64,000 bases of DNA from Lonicera japonica (lineage: Eukaryota > Streptophyta > Magnoliopsida > Dipsacales > Caprifoliaceae): NCBI GenBank assembly GCA_021464415.1, contig CM038471.1, positions 11,373,386 through 11,437,385 on the forward strand. The letters are read 5' to 3'. Positions within the stretch are counted from its first letter, which is position 1; the number at the start of each line of letters is the position of its first letter. The notes below the pieces were generated by a model. The model did not search any database and was not told the DNA's origin. It was given only the letters and a program-made list of their open reading frames with translations. Both the position numbers and the translations under genes were made by a program. Shown here in pieces: positions 21,950 through 33,690 of this stretch.

Positions 21950-23728
21950 ACGGGGCGGATCCAAGTTTCTTGAGAGGGGTGGGCTACACTACGAAAATTT
22001 CGGGGTGGGCTACCGCTAAGCAACTTGATAGTCCATATATAATGGTTAGGTGAAATAATTGAAGTTTTGCTTTGATTAAATAATTTAGAAAATGAATTCA
22101 GATTAGGTGGCTTCACAATTATATTATCTGTCTCTTTATAGTGAAACAATTTTTTTTTCCCCAATAGACATTCTAAAGCCCGTATAATTTGGAGTAAAAT
22201 AATTTTTTAGCTAAATTAAAAGGTCTGAATTTGAAATTTTTTAGGCCGTGGTCATTCTAGATATTCTAATTTTGTACTTGTGTCTAGTAAGAACTTAGAT
22301 CTAGAATTATTGTGTTGAATATACTAGTTTTCTCAGTAACAATTTGAAAATCTTGAAATTTATGGGTAACATGACTGTGTTGTGTGGTGTATATGTGCGG
22401 GTTGTATAAAACTGAACATTGAGTTAATGGAGGATGAAAATGGCTTTTCAAATTTGGGGCGTTCATGCTTGGACATAAATCTAGAGAGAGAGGAATAACT
22501 GTTTGGTCGGTGAAGTATGAAAATGGCTTTTATATTCGGGGCTTTCAAGCTTGGACAGAAATTTAGAGGGAGAGAGAGGGGAAGTATTTCCAGGGTACGT
22601 TAAATAAAAATAATAACAAAACTTGAAAATAAATTTCTGTTAAAGAAATCTTTGCTTTGTAGTTTTTGGGAGCTAAGAGTATCTCCCGTGGTACAACCAA
22701 AATAATAATTATAATTAATTTTAATAATGTTGGCTAAAGACACTATCCCAATGGTATAATATACCCGATCTTTCTTAAATTAAGATTCTACAAAGTCAAA
22801 TGTCCAAATTATTTTCTAGAATATAATCTATGTTATTAATCTCACTATAGTTGTATCCAAAGTTTTACTTTATTTTCCTCACCACTGATGGTAATCTCAG
22901 GTCATTGCTTTGTAGTTTTTGGAGGCTAAGTATAATCAACATGTTATTCTTGCTCCGTCAAATGTTTAGAATTTGAAAATGTTGATAGAGTTACTGTTTC
23001 CATATTTTTTTGTCAGATGCTGTTTGGGTCCTTCGATTGGAAATGCTAGCGACATAATCGGGAATCTATCGTTGGCATTACGTATTGTTTGTAATACCTA
23101 ACCAAGTAAAATAGCCTCTCTGTTTTATCAATTTGGTTTTTGTAAATAATAGTCCCCATGTCCCAATGTACCAAAACTGGTTATTTTTTGGACCCATCAT
23201 CAATGTACAAAATCTCGCAATAATTAGGTTAGTCTTCCGAAATGGCTTCCCACGATTTTCTCAACCTATATAGATTTTTCTCACATGTTTTTTTTTTCTA
23301 TTTTGATTTTTTCTTTATTTACGAATAAAAAAAATTTGATATACAGAACTTCGTCTTCAACAAAAGAAATTGAACGGAGAAAAAAAAAACCTAAAAAATT
23401 TCAAGCCTCCGGCACGAAATTTTTTCCCTTCGGCGGTATAGAACTAATCTAACCCGACCAATATTTAGGAGTGTTATTGTCGAGTGGTCTACCATAGTGC
23501 AGGTCGATCGTACAGAGATTATCTAAATTGTTTCATCCCGGGGACAGCGTGGCAAAAATTAGAACTGCTAGCACAATTCCGGGCAGAGCCGCGAAACGTC
23601 TTAAAGAGAGCGACCTAGTCTGCGACTCATCCCGGTGTACTCTCTTACTTTGTCTTATTTCAGTTCAGCAATTCATTTTTTTTCCGACAACATATTTTAT
23701 GGGTGAATTTTTAGTAAGGTTTTAACTT
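21950..23728. other. Transposon remnants, no gene
   Basis: It starts with a truncated relative of the 17308 element ('gggcggatcc' at 21954, 'ggggtgggcta' at 21977). The interior near 22745-22855 again matches 17505-17595 ('cccgatctttcttaaatta'). A tandem duplication of about 82 bp with 'gaaaatggctttt' lies at 22434-22575. A GC-richer part (23410-23650) has no recognisable frame beyond short shadows. Confidence 0.5.
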
Positions 23729-24071
23729 AAGGACCAATTTGTACAAATCGACTGATTTGAGAGTTCAAATGGATGCATTTTTTGATGAAATTTGGTGAAG
23801 ATGATCTCCATGATTAGTATAGATCATCTCCACCAAATTTTGATCAAAAAATCCAACCGGGAAGTGGGTTAACTACAAAATTAGTATATATATGTCCAGT
23901 TTGGGACATATATATTTCAATTTTGTAGTTAACAAACTTCCCGGTTGGAAATTTTTATGAGATTTTGTGGAGATGATCTGTAATCATGGAGATCATCTCT
24001 ACCAAATTTCATCAACAAATACATCCATTTGAGCACTCGAATCACCCAATCCGTAAAATAAGCCGGTCCTT
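23729..24071. repeat. Long foldback MITE
   Basis: Nearly the whole 343 bp is an imperfect hairpin. The left arm 'aaggacc...tcaaatggatgcattt' is mirrored by 'aaatacatccatttga...ggtcctt', and the centre at about 23897 is 'gtccagtttgggac'. Inner arms carry 'gatgaaatttggtgaagat'. The same inner block occurs at 74-398, 24867-25162, 33345-33690 and near 59780, so it is a local family. Confidence 0.65.
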
Positions 24072-24866
24072 ACTTGAAATGCACTCATTATATATATATA
24101 TAGCTAGATTACAAAGATAGATTCCCCACCACCCAAAGATCATATAAATTATGATACGAGACTTTGTATTATATTTAACGCATGTAAATTTTATTTTATT
24201 TTTAAATATAATTACTTAACATATATTACTAACACATGAACGTGAACCATTATTAATTAATGTTTTGTTAAAATATTCTATTGAGGGGGAAAAGCACATT
24301 ATTACGGCTATAAATGTAACGTGTCAAAAATGTATGGCGTGCTCACGCTTTACGGTAACACTGCGAGTAAAGTTAATTGCACCGCACATTGTTTTCGTAG
24401 GTTGTTTCGCGTGCTTTCCATTTTATTTTATTTTCCCTAGCGAAAGGGAAATTATATAATTGAATATATCAGTGTATTCCGTTTCCCTCTTCTTTCAGTC
24501 TTCAATCTTGAGTCACTCAGTCAATTAAAACACAAAGTTGCTTGTTTAATTTCCATCGTTGCTTTTGTTTATTTCTTCTTTAATCAGTCTTCACTAAGCA
24601 CATAGATCATCATCTCATTCTATGCTTTTATGTATGCAGTCTTTTATTTATTTATTCATAAATAAATAATGTTTTGTTTAGTGTTTAAAATCATGGATGG
24701 ATTCAGATCCAATTTCTTATGGTCGGTTTGTCTGTTCGTTTCTATACTGCAGGGGAGGAAAGCTTCAAAGCTTCAGATGATTAGTTGAAGGTGGGAAGTT
24801 TGTTCGCCGGCTACTTCATTACATATGTTATATATAGAGCTAGATTATAACGAATGATTCATAATT
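24072..24866. other. Flank between units, leader-like duplicate
   Basis: No gene. A stretch at about 24480-24800 resembles 27030-27240, sharing 'gcaggggaggaaagcttcaaag', which in both sits after a possible 'ag' acceptor. It looks like a duplicated leader exon of the TNL transcripts. The tandem unit restarts at about 24805. Confidence 0.45.
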
Positions 24867-25162
24867 TTAAGAAAAAGGGGGATTTCCATTTCAAGTAATA
24901 AATAGATGAAATGAGTAGATCACCTCAACAAAATTTCTTAAAAAAATTCAACCTATTAATCATCTCCACTAAATTTGTAGAATGATCTATATTGTGATGA
25001 TCATGTCACCCACTTCTAAGTTGAAATTTTATTATGAATATTTTTAATGAAATTTGGTAAATATGAGTCTATTCATCATATAGATCATCTCTAAAAATTT
25101 CATGAAAAAATAAAATATTACGTCTATTTACACCTATAAATGGGAATTCCTTCTTTTTGTTA
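24867..25162. repeat. Foldback MITE, unit 2 copy
   Basis: Paralogue of the element at 74-398, with the same ends ('ttaagaaaaaggggga' against 'attccttctttttgtta'). Present in both units, so older than the duplication. Confidence 0.6.
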
Positions 25163-25681
25163 TATATATATAAATTATTTTTTGAGGTGTGTGTTCATGA
25201 CAAGATTTGATTTTATACTTATATATAGAAGAAGCCAAAAAATTGTTCTTCAATGCAATTTGGAATAATGACCATTAAGCTTATTTAGCAAAAATGAGAA
25301 TAGACATCGTGAATGTAAGAGCATCTCCATCCGTACCGTAAAAATTGTTGTGTAAATCTTATGTGTCAAGCAATTTTTACATAAATCTTGAAATCTAAAA
25401 AAAATATGCTGTAATGATAGTTTTGTAAACTTTTGTGTAAAATTTGAATAAACCAATAAGATTCTGACGCATGTTTGATGTTATTTTGTGCAATTATTAT
25501 TATTATTATTATTTGAAATTTATGTATTCGTAATCTTATAATGACAATAAATCTTGATTTTTTTGGTCTTGATGAGTAAATTTCAAATATATATATTTTA
25601 TATGAAAAGTTATTATATTTTGAAATTTTATAAAAAAAAGTTGGAAGAGGAAAATCTGACGTGGCAGTGTAAACTTGGTGT

Positions 25682-25875
25682 GTATTTTTTTTTTTTGATA
25701 ACCATGGGTATTGGGGCCCCACCACCACTAATCCCAAGAGACCCTGGTTGCTCGACCGGGATACGCCCCCAGTGGCTCAAGAAAGGTTTCATGCAACAGG
25801 GAATCGAACTTGATACCGTACGCTTACTCACACAGTCTCAAGTTCGCCCTTATCGTTGTGGCAACCCCTTGGGTT
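25682..25875 (-). mobile_element. tRNA-derived SINE with 10-bp target duplication
   Basis: On the minus strand a head with 'ggttgccacaacgataaggg' is followed by a box B 'agttcgattccc', a GC-rich body, and a tail 'ggttatcaaaaaa' lying as T's at 25686-25698 on the plus strand. The repeat 'aacttggtgt' flanks it at 25672-25681 and 25876-25885. It is absent from the matching flank of unit 1, so it inserted after the duplication. It is unrelated in sequence to the SINE at 12274. Confidence 0.8.
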
Positions 25876-25999
25876 AACTTGGTGTTCATTTTACATATTC
25901 ATTTTACACAAAAGCCAAATTTAAAAGACTATTGGAGACAAAATTTAAAAGTTGTGTAAATTTTACACAAAACAACAATATACACTATTATTGGAGATG

Positions 26000-28563
26000 C
26001 TATAACCCTCTATTTTTAGAGGATTTGTTAGACAATATTTTAATATCACATCATCATTTTATTTATGTATTTTTCTTTCTTCAAGATTTTAATTATTTTT
26101 AACTTTTATTTTATGATTTTTTTAATAAAAATAGTATTATTGAAAAATATGAATCGGGACTACATACTATTAATTGATTTTATGATTTAAAAAAAAAAGG
26201 ACACAATTTCATTAGAGATTTTAAAAAAAGGTTGTCCATCAATAAACTAGATTAGAACAGTAAGAAAGACATTGTTAGTTTGTTACGTGTATATGGGTCG
26301 GAACTATCCAATTCACTTAGACCATTAACTAGGAAACATGGACAGTCCTTAGAAGTTGATATGCCCGAACATGGTTTGGAGCTATCCAATTTACTTAAAC
26401 TGTTACCTAGGAAACACAAACGCTCCTAAGAAGTTGATATGCCTGTACATGGTTTGGAGTTATCCAATTTACTTATACCATTACTTAGGAAACACAAACA
26501 CTCCTAAGAAGTTGACTTGTTAGCATCGTACCGCAGCGACACTTAGTAACTATTTTTAGAAAAATTCAAACTCTTATAGTGCAAGATGGATTTGACCACT
26601 CCGAGTGCAATTAAGTTGGGTTATGTATAATTCACACCATTAGTTAAAAAAGACTAATAAAATTTTAATAGTCAGATGGCAAAAATTTTCGATGAATTTC
26701 TTAGGAACACTTTAAAATATATTTAGTAATTTTTGTTGGGTGTACTGTGCCAAATGGGACAGACGTACCCTAATTAAATTCAAAATAATATTATGAATAT
26801 TTTTGATTAAATTCTTATATATATATAAATATATACCAAATTTTATATACAAAAGAAATCGAAACAAAAAAGTTTAACATATTAAAACCTTGAATTGGAG
26901 CTTTCTCTTCTTGTCGTCCTGGAAGTGTTGTTCGGCGGAATGGTATATTTATTGGAAGTGTCGTAGTGAAACTCTATAACTTTTTATTTATTTTTTTAGA
27001 AAAAAAAGAGAGAAGGAAATTGACTTACACGCGTTTCCCCCTTCTTCAGTCTTGGCGTACATAACTAACTCACTCAACACACCAACCAAAGTTTGCTTAG
27101 TTTCCACCAACCAAAGTTTAACATATTAATCCGCATATCTTTAACAATTTTTATAGAACAACCCCAAATTTCTCATTATTTGTTTGATTGTTTGTATGGC
27201 AGGGGAGGAAAGCTTCAAAGAATTAGTTCAAGGTGGGAATTTGGTTCTACTTTATTACATTTATATCAGTTTTTGTTTTTCACAGGATTGGATTTGATTT
27301 GACTGAAGTTATATCTATATAGTGAGCTGAATTGATTTACTGTATTAATTTGATTTGGAATTCTAGATTGATTTGGTTTGTTCTTCTTATTCCTTTCCAC
27401 TTTTCTAATAATATAATGTTTTAATTCTTAACCAAACCACCCCCCCCCCCCCGCGCCCCCTCTTTCAAGCGGTTCATTTCTCAGTGAGGGCTAGCATTAT
27501 TTGACCCTATCGACACAATTTCGACACTTTATTACTGTAAACAAGTTTGTGTCAATTTTGGATTAGACTTGACTAACCCAATTTAATGAGAAGTCCTTTT
27601 TTTTTTTAATTCTTTTTTTTAAATTTATATCAGTTCATTTATTTCTTCTTCTTTTTCTTCTTCTTCTTCTTATTATTATTATTTAAATGTTCAGATGATC
27701 TGCCTTTTCAACACTTTCCCTACTCTGCTGTTCTATGGCTATAGCAGGAATTGTTTGTAAATAATTTTATCGTGGTTGAGTTTGTATTTAATTTGTTCGG
27801 ATAGAAAAGTTAATGTTTTATTTTATTTTTTGTTTGATGTGTTTCTCTCGATCCCCTTCTGTGACAAAGTTTCTAGCTAGAAACTCTGTTGGGCTTTCTT
27901 TGAGCAAAGGAGGGAAGGACGTGTACAAATCATTGACTAGAATCAATTATTAATTCAGCGTAATTAGCATAATCAGTGGTCAAATGACAATACTTACTAT
28001 GGTAACATAAGTGAAGTTCTAAAATTGAGGTGTATAAAATATAAATTAGAAAACTTGGATTTTTTATTTGAGATGGAAGAAAGAAGTAAAAAAAAAATTA
28101 TCTGTATGTTTTACTTTCCCATCCCTGTTTCACTTTTAATTTCCACAAATTTATATTTTGAAGTTTGTTTTCAGCTTGTAGGATTTCTTTTCATCCAACC
28201 AAATGAGGCTCAATACTATAATACCTTACCTTCTACTTTCCTAGTTTAGTACATATTAATTATTATCTAAATTTCAGTCTGTGGGTAATGCTTTTAGGTT
28301 TGACTAAAGTTATATATCTTTAATCCTTCAATCTTTGTTATCTTCTTTGCAATTGCTTTTTATTATTTTGTTCCTGGCTATACAATTGTAATATGCAATT
28401 CTTATGTATGTATGTATGTATGTGTGTGTGTTGTAGGGCAGAAATTTGTTTTTCTTTTCTTCACAAAACAAAAAAATTCTTATGTATGTTTTTGAATTTA
28501 TGATCCAGGTGATGAATAATTTGCAAGAATTAAAACCAAGTGCCATCAGTTAGCCCTAGTGGT
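26000..28563. other. Unit 2 upstream flank, no gene
   Basis: It matches 560-2000 of unit 1 with an additional segment (about 27000-28330). Notable simple repeats are a C run (27441-27462), (TTC)n/(TTA)n at 27648-27683 and (TATG)n at 28404-28423. Three copies of a block with 'agctatccaattcacttaga' lie at 26290-26520. No gene is seen. Confidence 0.5.
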
Positions 28564-28573
28564 AATATAAAGG
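28564..28573 (+). promoter_or_regulatory. Probable TATA box of TNL-2
   Basis: 'aatataaagg' lies about 185 bp upstream of the ATG and is followed by 'gaggagtagtagcagttgta', shared with the leader of the TIR fragment at 2198. Confidence 0.5.
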
Positions 28574-28750
28574 GAGGAGTAGTAGCAGTTGTACATTGTC
28601 AAATTTTCTAGCTGAGAGATTAAGAATGAGAATAAGAGTAGTAGTGTCATTCTTCTTCATTTTGAGTTGAGACTGAGGGTGTTCTGTTCCCATCAATCTA
28701 CATATCTTTTTCTCACTCAGTGAAGCTCAGCTTTACAATTAAGCAAAAGT

Positions 28751-29262
28751 ATGGTATCAATTAAAGAGGTTTCCGGAGTAGAAGTTGCTTCTTCTTCGGC
28801 CGGAGATCATCATAGGTGGAAGTACGATGTATTCTTAAGCTTTCGAGGGGAAGACACTAGGAAGACTTTCGTTGATCATCTCTACTCTGCTCTTGTAAGG
28901 ACCGGCATCTGTACATTCAAGGATGACGAGAGGCTCAAAACAGGGGAATCAATCTCACCCGCCCTCCTCAAAGCCATCGAGGAATTGAGCTTTGCTGTCA
29001 TTGTTTTCTCCAAAAACTATGCTTCTTCACGGTGGTGTTTAGATGAGCTTGCGAAGGCCATGGAATGCAGTAGCAAATCACCAAAGGGACAAACAGTTAT
29101 CCCAATCTTCTACGACGTCGAGCCTTCAGATGTACGGAAATAGGAAGGGCATTTTGGAGAAATGTTTTGCAAACACGACTCAAACAGGGTCCAAATCTGG
29201 AGAAAAACTCTTACAAATGCAACAAACTTGTCTGGACTGCAATTGAACAAAACAGCGGATGG
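28751..29262 (+). pseudogene. TNL-2 exon 1: TIR domain with premature TAG
   Basis: Paralogue of the TNL-1 TIR exon, with 'YDVFLSFRGEDTRKTF' and 'RWCLDELAKAMEC' intact, including the catalytic Glu. A TAG at 29141-29143 replaces the CAG Gln codon of TNL-1, so translation ends after 130 residues, inside the TIR. The homologous exon end (GG|gt) is at 29262 in the same phase as TNL-1. The N-terminal Ser run is shorter than in the other two copies. Confidence 0.9.
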
Positions 29263-29844
29263 GTAAACTAATCCTACTTCTATATGCTCATACTTCATAA
29301 CTTCAATTATATATATAGCCTACTATTTATTTATTTAAGGTGCCGTTTGATTGCACATAAGTCTAAAATGGTGGTCCATTCAGAATTAAGAGGTTTTAAA
29401 TATGTGTGCTGGGTAAAAATATCAGATCCGAGCACTTAACATACCCAATGGTGCTCGTTACCATCCTCATACTCTCCCCGGAAAAAGTTCACAAGGATCA
29501 TCTTGATCTATTCGTGCAATCACAAATTTAGGGGTGTGAAATGCAACCATAAGAAACATATCAAGGAATACTATATATATAGTACAAATTTTATGAGAGT
29601 TGGCCCGGCAACTCACTATAAATTATGTTATCAAAATAAACAATCTTCTTTCCACATGTGAATCATGTGCACTTCTCATTTTAATTACATTATTATTTAG
29701 AAGTAGCTCCACTATTTGCATGTTTGACGTATTGTGTTCTTATTCTCGTTCTATTACAATAAATTTTGAACCAAAGAACAAAAAAAAATCATTTTGTGTT
29801 TATTTACTATATTTTCTTATTGACATCCTTTACATAATCTTCAG

Positions 29845-29848
29845 GCAT
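29845..29848 (+). pseudogene. First 4 bases of TNL-2 exon 2, separated by CACTA
   Basis: The acceptor AG is at 29843-29844. The exon reads G-CAT, and then the CACTA element starts. In TNL-1 the same bases run on as 'gcatgaatcgaaa'. CAT (29846-29848) is also the left copy of the 3-bp target duplication. Confidence 0.85.
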
Positions 29849-30939
29849 CACTACACCAAAATTCGCTAATTGGCACAGTTCTACTCCGTGGCTGACTGTC
29901 TTTGGCACGGCTCCGAGCCGTGCCAAATACCGTAGTACCAAATCTTTTAGCAAGGTATGAATCCGTGCCGTAAGTGTGTAATATTTTGGTCAAAGGGTAC
30001 CAATCATAGTATATGGGCACACATTTGACACGGCTCTCGACCGTACCAGTTTTGAGACACGTGGCAAATTATGGTTCTAACACGTTTCACCCTCCTGGGC
30101 TAATTCGAGTTACCTTTTGCACCTTTTTGGCACTGCAATCAACCGTGCCAAATAATTTAAATTAATAAAAAAAATTATTTTTGGACAATGCATCTAAACT
30201 GTATATGCAACAAACAAATCCATCCACCAAATTGAAAAAAATAAAACTTTCAATTGAAAAATGACCATAATTCCACGTGCAAATCAAAGTACACTTCCAT
30301 AAGAATTTGTAAACTACAAATTTTCATTGTTTAGGACCTTAGACTAGTGATGTTTGATCACAAAGCTTGAAATACAATTGACTACTTTGGTTGTCTTTCG
30401 AATCTTCTTTTCCATCCTACAAAGTTGTAACCACCAAAATCCTTGACTCCTCTTTGAAACCTGGGTAGATAAGATAAGATAAAATAATTATAAGAAAGGG
30501 TGACCATACAACTCTAAGACAAAAAATTACAAAAACTAATGGGGGAACTCGAGGAGTTGGACGGGCATGTAATAGTAATTGAACACAAAACAAGAGCAAT
30601 TGTTGTTTTTTGTTTCAAAGGTTGAATACTAAATAAAGATTTCTATAACACGAGGCAACTAAGTCATATGCACCAAACAAAATTAAATATTGCAAAATTC
30701 AAAAGGCAGGCTAAACATACTTTGATATGAAGCTAATTGATTACCATTAGCTCTTGTTCCATAGAAATCCAACAAACTTTCCAATAACAGCTCCCACGAC
30801 TTCATCCTCACAAAATGTCATGTGAGGAGGCAAGGAAGTACCAAAAACAGTCCAAATCTGTTGACCCTATCTAAAAAGGGTCACTTTGACCCTCACATGT
30901 GATTGATTAAAACATCCACGTCATTACTCTATTCTAATT

Positions 30940-31325
30940 AATATTCTTTATTAGATTAAAATATAATTTTAATTAAAGGGACAACCGGCTTCGTAGACCC
31001 AAAATTCCTATTGCCATATTCCAATTCAATTAGAGCAGAAGGAATCAATCCGAGCACTTGAGATGGGGCCAAGGCCTACCTTAATATGGATCCAATGGCA
31101 TGATTGGTGAACTCCAAGATTCATCTAATTAGAGGGTGAAGTCCATATTTAATTTTTTTAAGCGCCGGACTGTGTCTACTACTGCATGAGATGAAGTTCC
31201 ATTAAAATAGGGGCAATGTAGAAGTTCAATGGAGAGAAGACCGGCTTAGACATTAACGGGTGTCTAACTTATTTCCTAATTAGTTGAAATTATAGTTTAA
31301 TTAAATAAAGAATATTGGTGTAGCT
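30940..31325. repeat. Inverted-repeat element inside CACTA
   Basis: 'aatattctttattagatta' near 30940 and 'taattaaataaagaatatt' near 31297 form an inverted pair, with 'accggctt' inside both arms. It is probably a nested MITE. No coding content. Confidence 0.45.
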
Positions 31326-32973
31326 TGATTGCTAGCAGGTCACTACAGGTACTTGTTTGCTAGTTCTCAATAGTTATATCAATGGTTTATGTTTAGAAGG
31401 GGAGCTTTATACCTGTTTCAAAGAAGGATTGCCTGCAGATTTTGAAGAAAAATACGTGCCGAAGCAGTGAGTCCTCTCACTTAACAGCCAGCCAATGATC
31501 TCAAAGAATTTAGTGCTGCAGATATGAAGAAAATAAAGGGTTAGCCTCATCGAAATCTAGTATAATAAAAACATCATAATCCCTTGCTGTAGTTGGAGCT
31601 AGGACATGCCTATCTTCATAGAACTTAGAAAATGGCCACCACACCACACAAGAAAAGAAATTGTTTTTCAAAGTACCCAGGTACCATTTAAACTCTAAAA
31701 TGCATATTTCTCATATTCAAGAGGTTGTTTCTTTTACATGATGAAGTAATAAAAGCACCAAATTACAACAATAGCCTAGAAAACAACAATTGATAAAGAA
31801 ACAAAGAATTTAACATAAAGCCACATTTTTTATTTCTACAGAAGTCAGCAGTTCTTTCTATATTAACAGTAAAAAAGGCATAAATATTTGTGACTTTGCT
31901 CTCCATAAACACTAAAGCATTCCCCCAAAAAATCTTTATTTACGACTTCCCTGTTCATCAGACCATATTAGCAAACTTCACCAATACCAATATATGTCAC
32001 TTCAACAATATCTAAGTATGTTTCAGAGGCAAAATCATCATAAAAATACTACAATTACCTACTAATAAGTTAAAAGCTGCCTATTGCAAATACACTCAAA
32101 AGGAGACTACATATCCATCTTCTCCATCTCTCTCAAATTAAGAGTTGAGATTTGAGTTCATACCTTAGTTCATCCTCTCTTCTTTGACTCTGATGCTTGT
32201 TAATTATTGTTAAACATGTCGCAACAAATTGAAATGGAAAATTTCTGCTCCGAGATATAGTCCCTTGAACCTATAGATGGTAAATTGACGGGACCAAATT
32301 CAACTTCAGTAACCAAAAAAAATGATATGTTAGAGGTAATTAAGACAATTAATAAAGATATAATAAAATTCATACCACTCCCTATCACTGTAAGTGGAGA
32401 AGGAAAAATTATGCTCCGAGATATAGTCCCTTGAAGCTATGGTTGAATGCCAAATCATCCAGAAGGAGAGAACAAACTCAGCCAAAAACATAAACATAGA
32501 TACACTTGTAAGATAACTCTACAAATTCAACTCAAATAAATCAACAAAACCCCTATTAGAAAAAGGGATCTCGAATAAACATGGAATTTCAAGCTAGCAA
32601 CAAAACCCTAGATCTGAAAAGTTAGGCATTTTCGATATATTTGAATAGCAAAGAAGATCTTCAGAAAAGGGACATTAAATAAACACCAAATTTCAAGCAA
32701 AGAAACACTACATCTAAAATATTAGGGATCTCAACAGATTTAAGGATGTGAAGATTATAAGAGAGTAACCTGGGAAACTCAATCAGCGAGAGGGAGGATC
32801 AGCGAGAAAGAGTATCGGTGAGAGTGAGGCAAGGAGTGCATTGAGATAAGGAGAGTATTGCAGTGCGAGGGGTTTGTAATTTGCCCTCGTGTATTCTTCT
32901 GACTTCACGATCGAGGCGGGATTTTGAAAAATTTAGGCATTTGGGGTGGCAATCTGAAAGTTGAAAGAAATAA
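31326..32973. other. CACTA interior, no gene recognised
   Basis: AT-rich sequence with several short related pieces, for example 'gctccgagatatagtccctt' at about 32249 and 32412 and 'caaaaccctagatctgaaaa' at about 32602. The last part may be the untranslated 5' end of a lost transposase transcript on the minus strand. No frame can be supported. Confidence 0.4.
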
Positions 32974-32975
32974 TA

Positions 32976-33310
32976 CTCCATCCGTCTCACAAAGATAGAT
33001 CCATTTTTTTTACACAAACTAAGAAACTTCATTTAATATAATTGAAAACATAATTTTTTTTCACAATTTTCCTATTATACCCTCATTTACTTTCTTTCTA
33101 TAATGAATATATTGGATTGAAATCACAAGCCCCAAGAAAATGTGAGAGAAATTTTGGATTTGATTACTCTTTTAGAGTTGATAACAATGTAATTAAATAA
33201 GGGTATACTAGAAAAAATAAAATTGTAGTGCATTCTTTAAAAAGCAACTGGTCTATAATTTGGGATGGATAAAAATGAAAAATGAGTCTATCTTTGTAGG
33301 ACGGAGGGAG
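32976..33310. mobile_element. Stowaway MITE nested in CACTA
   Basis: It begins 'ctccatccgtctcacaaaga' and ends with the reverse complement of 'ctccctccgtcctacaaaga', the Stowaway (Tc1/mariner) terminus, and is flanked by TA on both sides (32974-32975, 33311-33312). The length of 335 bp is usual for Stowaway. It inserted after the CACTA element had formed. Confidence 0.88.
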
Positions 33311-33344
33311 TATATACATATACAGGCGCTTTCTCCTAAAGACC

Positions 33345-33690
33345 GTCTTAAGATAGCTAATTTAATAACCGTCCATTTAATAACCGTCCATTTTGAGAGA
33401 TAAACAGTTGAACTTTTTCATGAAATTTGGTGAAAATGATTTCTACAACGAGTAGATCATCTCCACCAAATTTTATCAAAATAATTAAATGGGAAGTGAG
33501 TTAGCTAAAAATCTAAAATTTCAACATCCAGAAATGCGCATATATAGATCAAGTTTTCAGTTAACCCACTTTGAATTTTTTTATGAAATTTGGTAGAAAT
33601 GATCTACTTATTATGGATATAATCTCCACTAAGTTTCATAAAAAAATTGTTCGAAAAACCTTATAAAATAACCCCCTAAAGTTTAACCAC
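33345..33690. repeat. Foldback MITE inside CACTA
   Basis: The two halves mirror each other around about 33535, with 'catgaaatttggtgaaaat' on the left and its complement-type 'atctccactaagtttcat' on the right. Same family as the hairpin at 23729-24071. Confidence 0.5.

Noticed and set aside
25554..25877. ORFs over the SINE at 25682
   Set aside because: They are chance frames over a SINE body and its flank.
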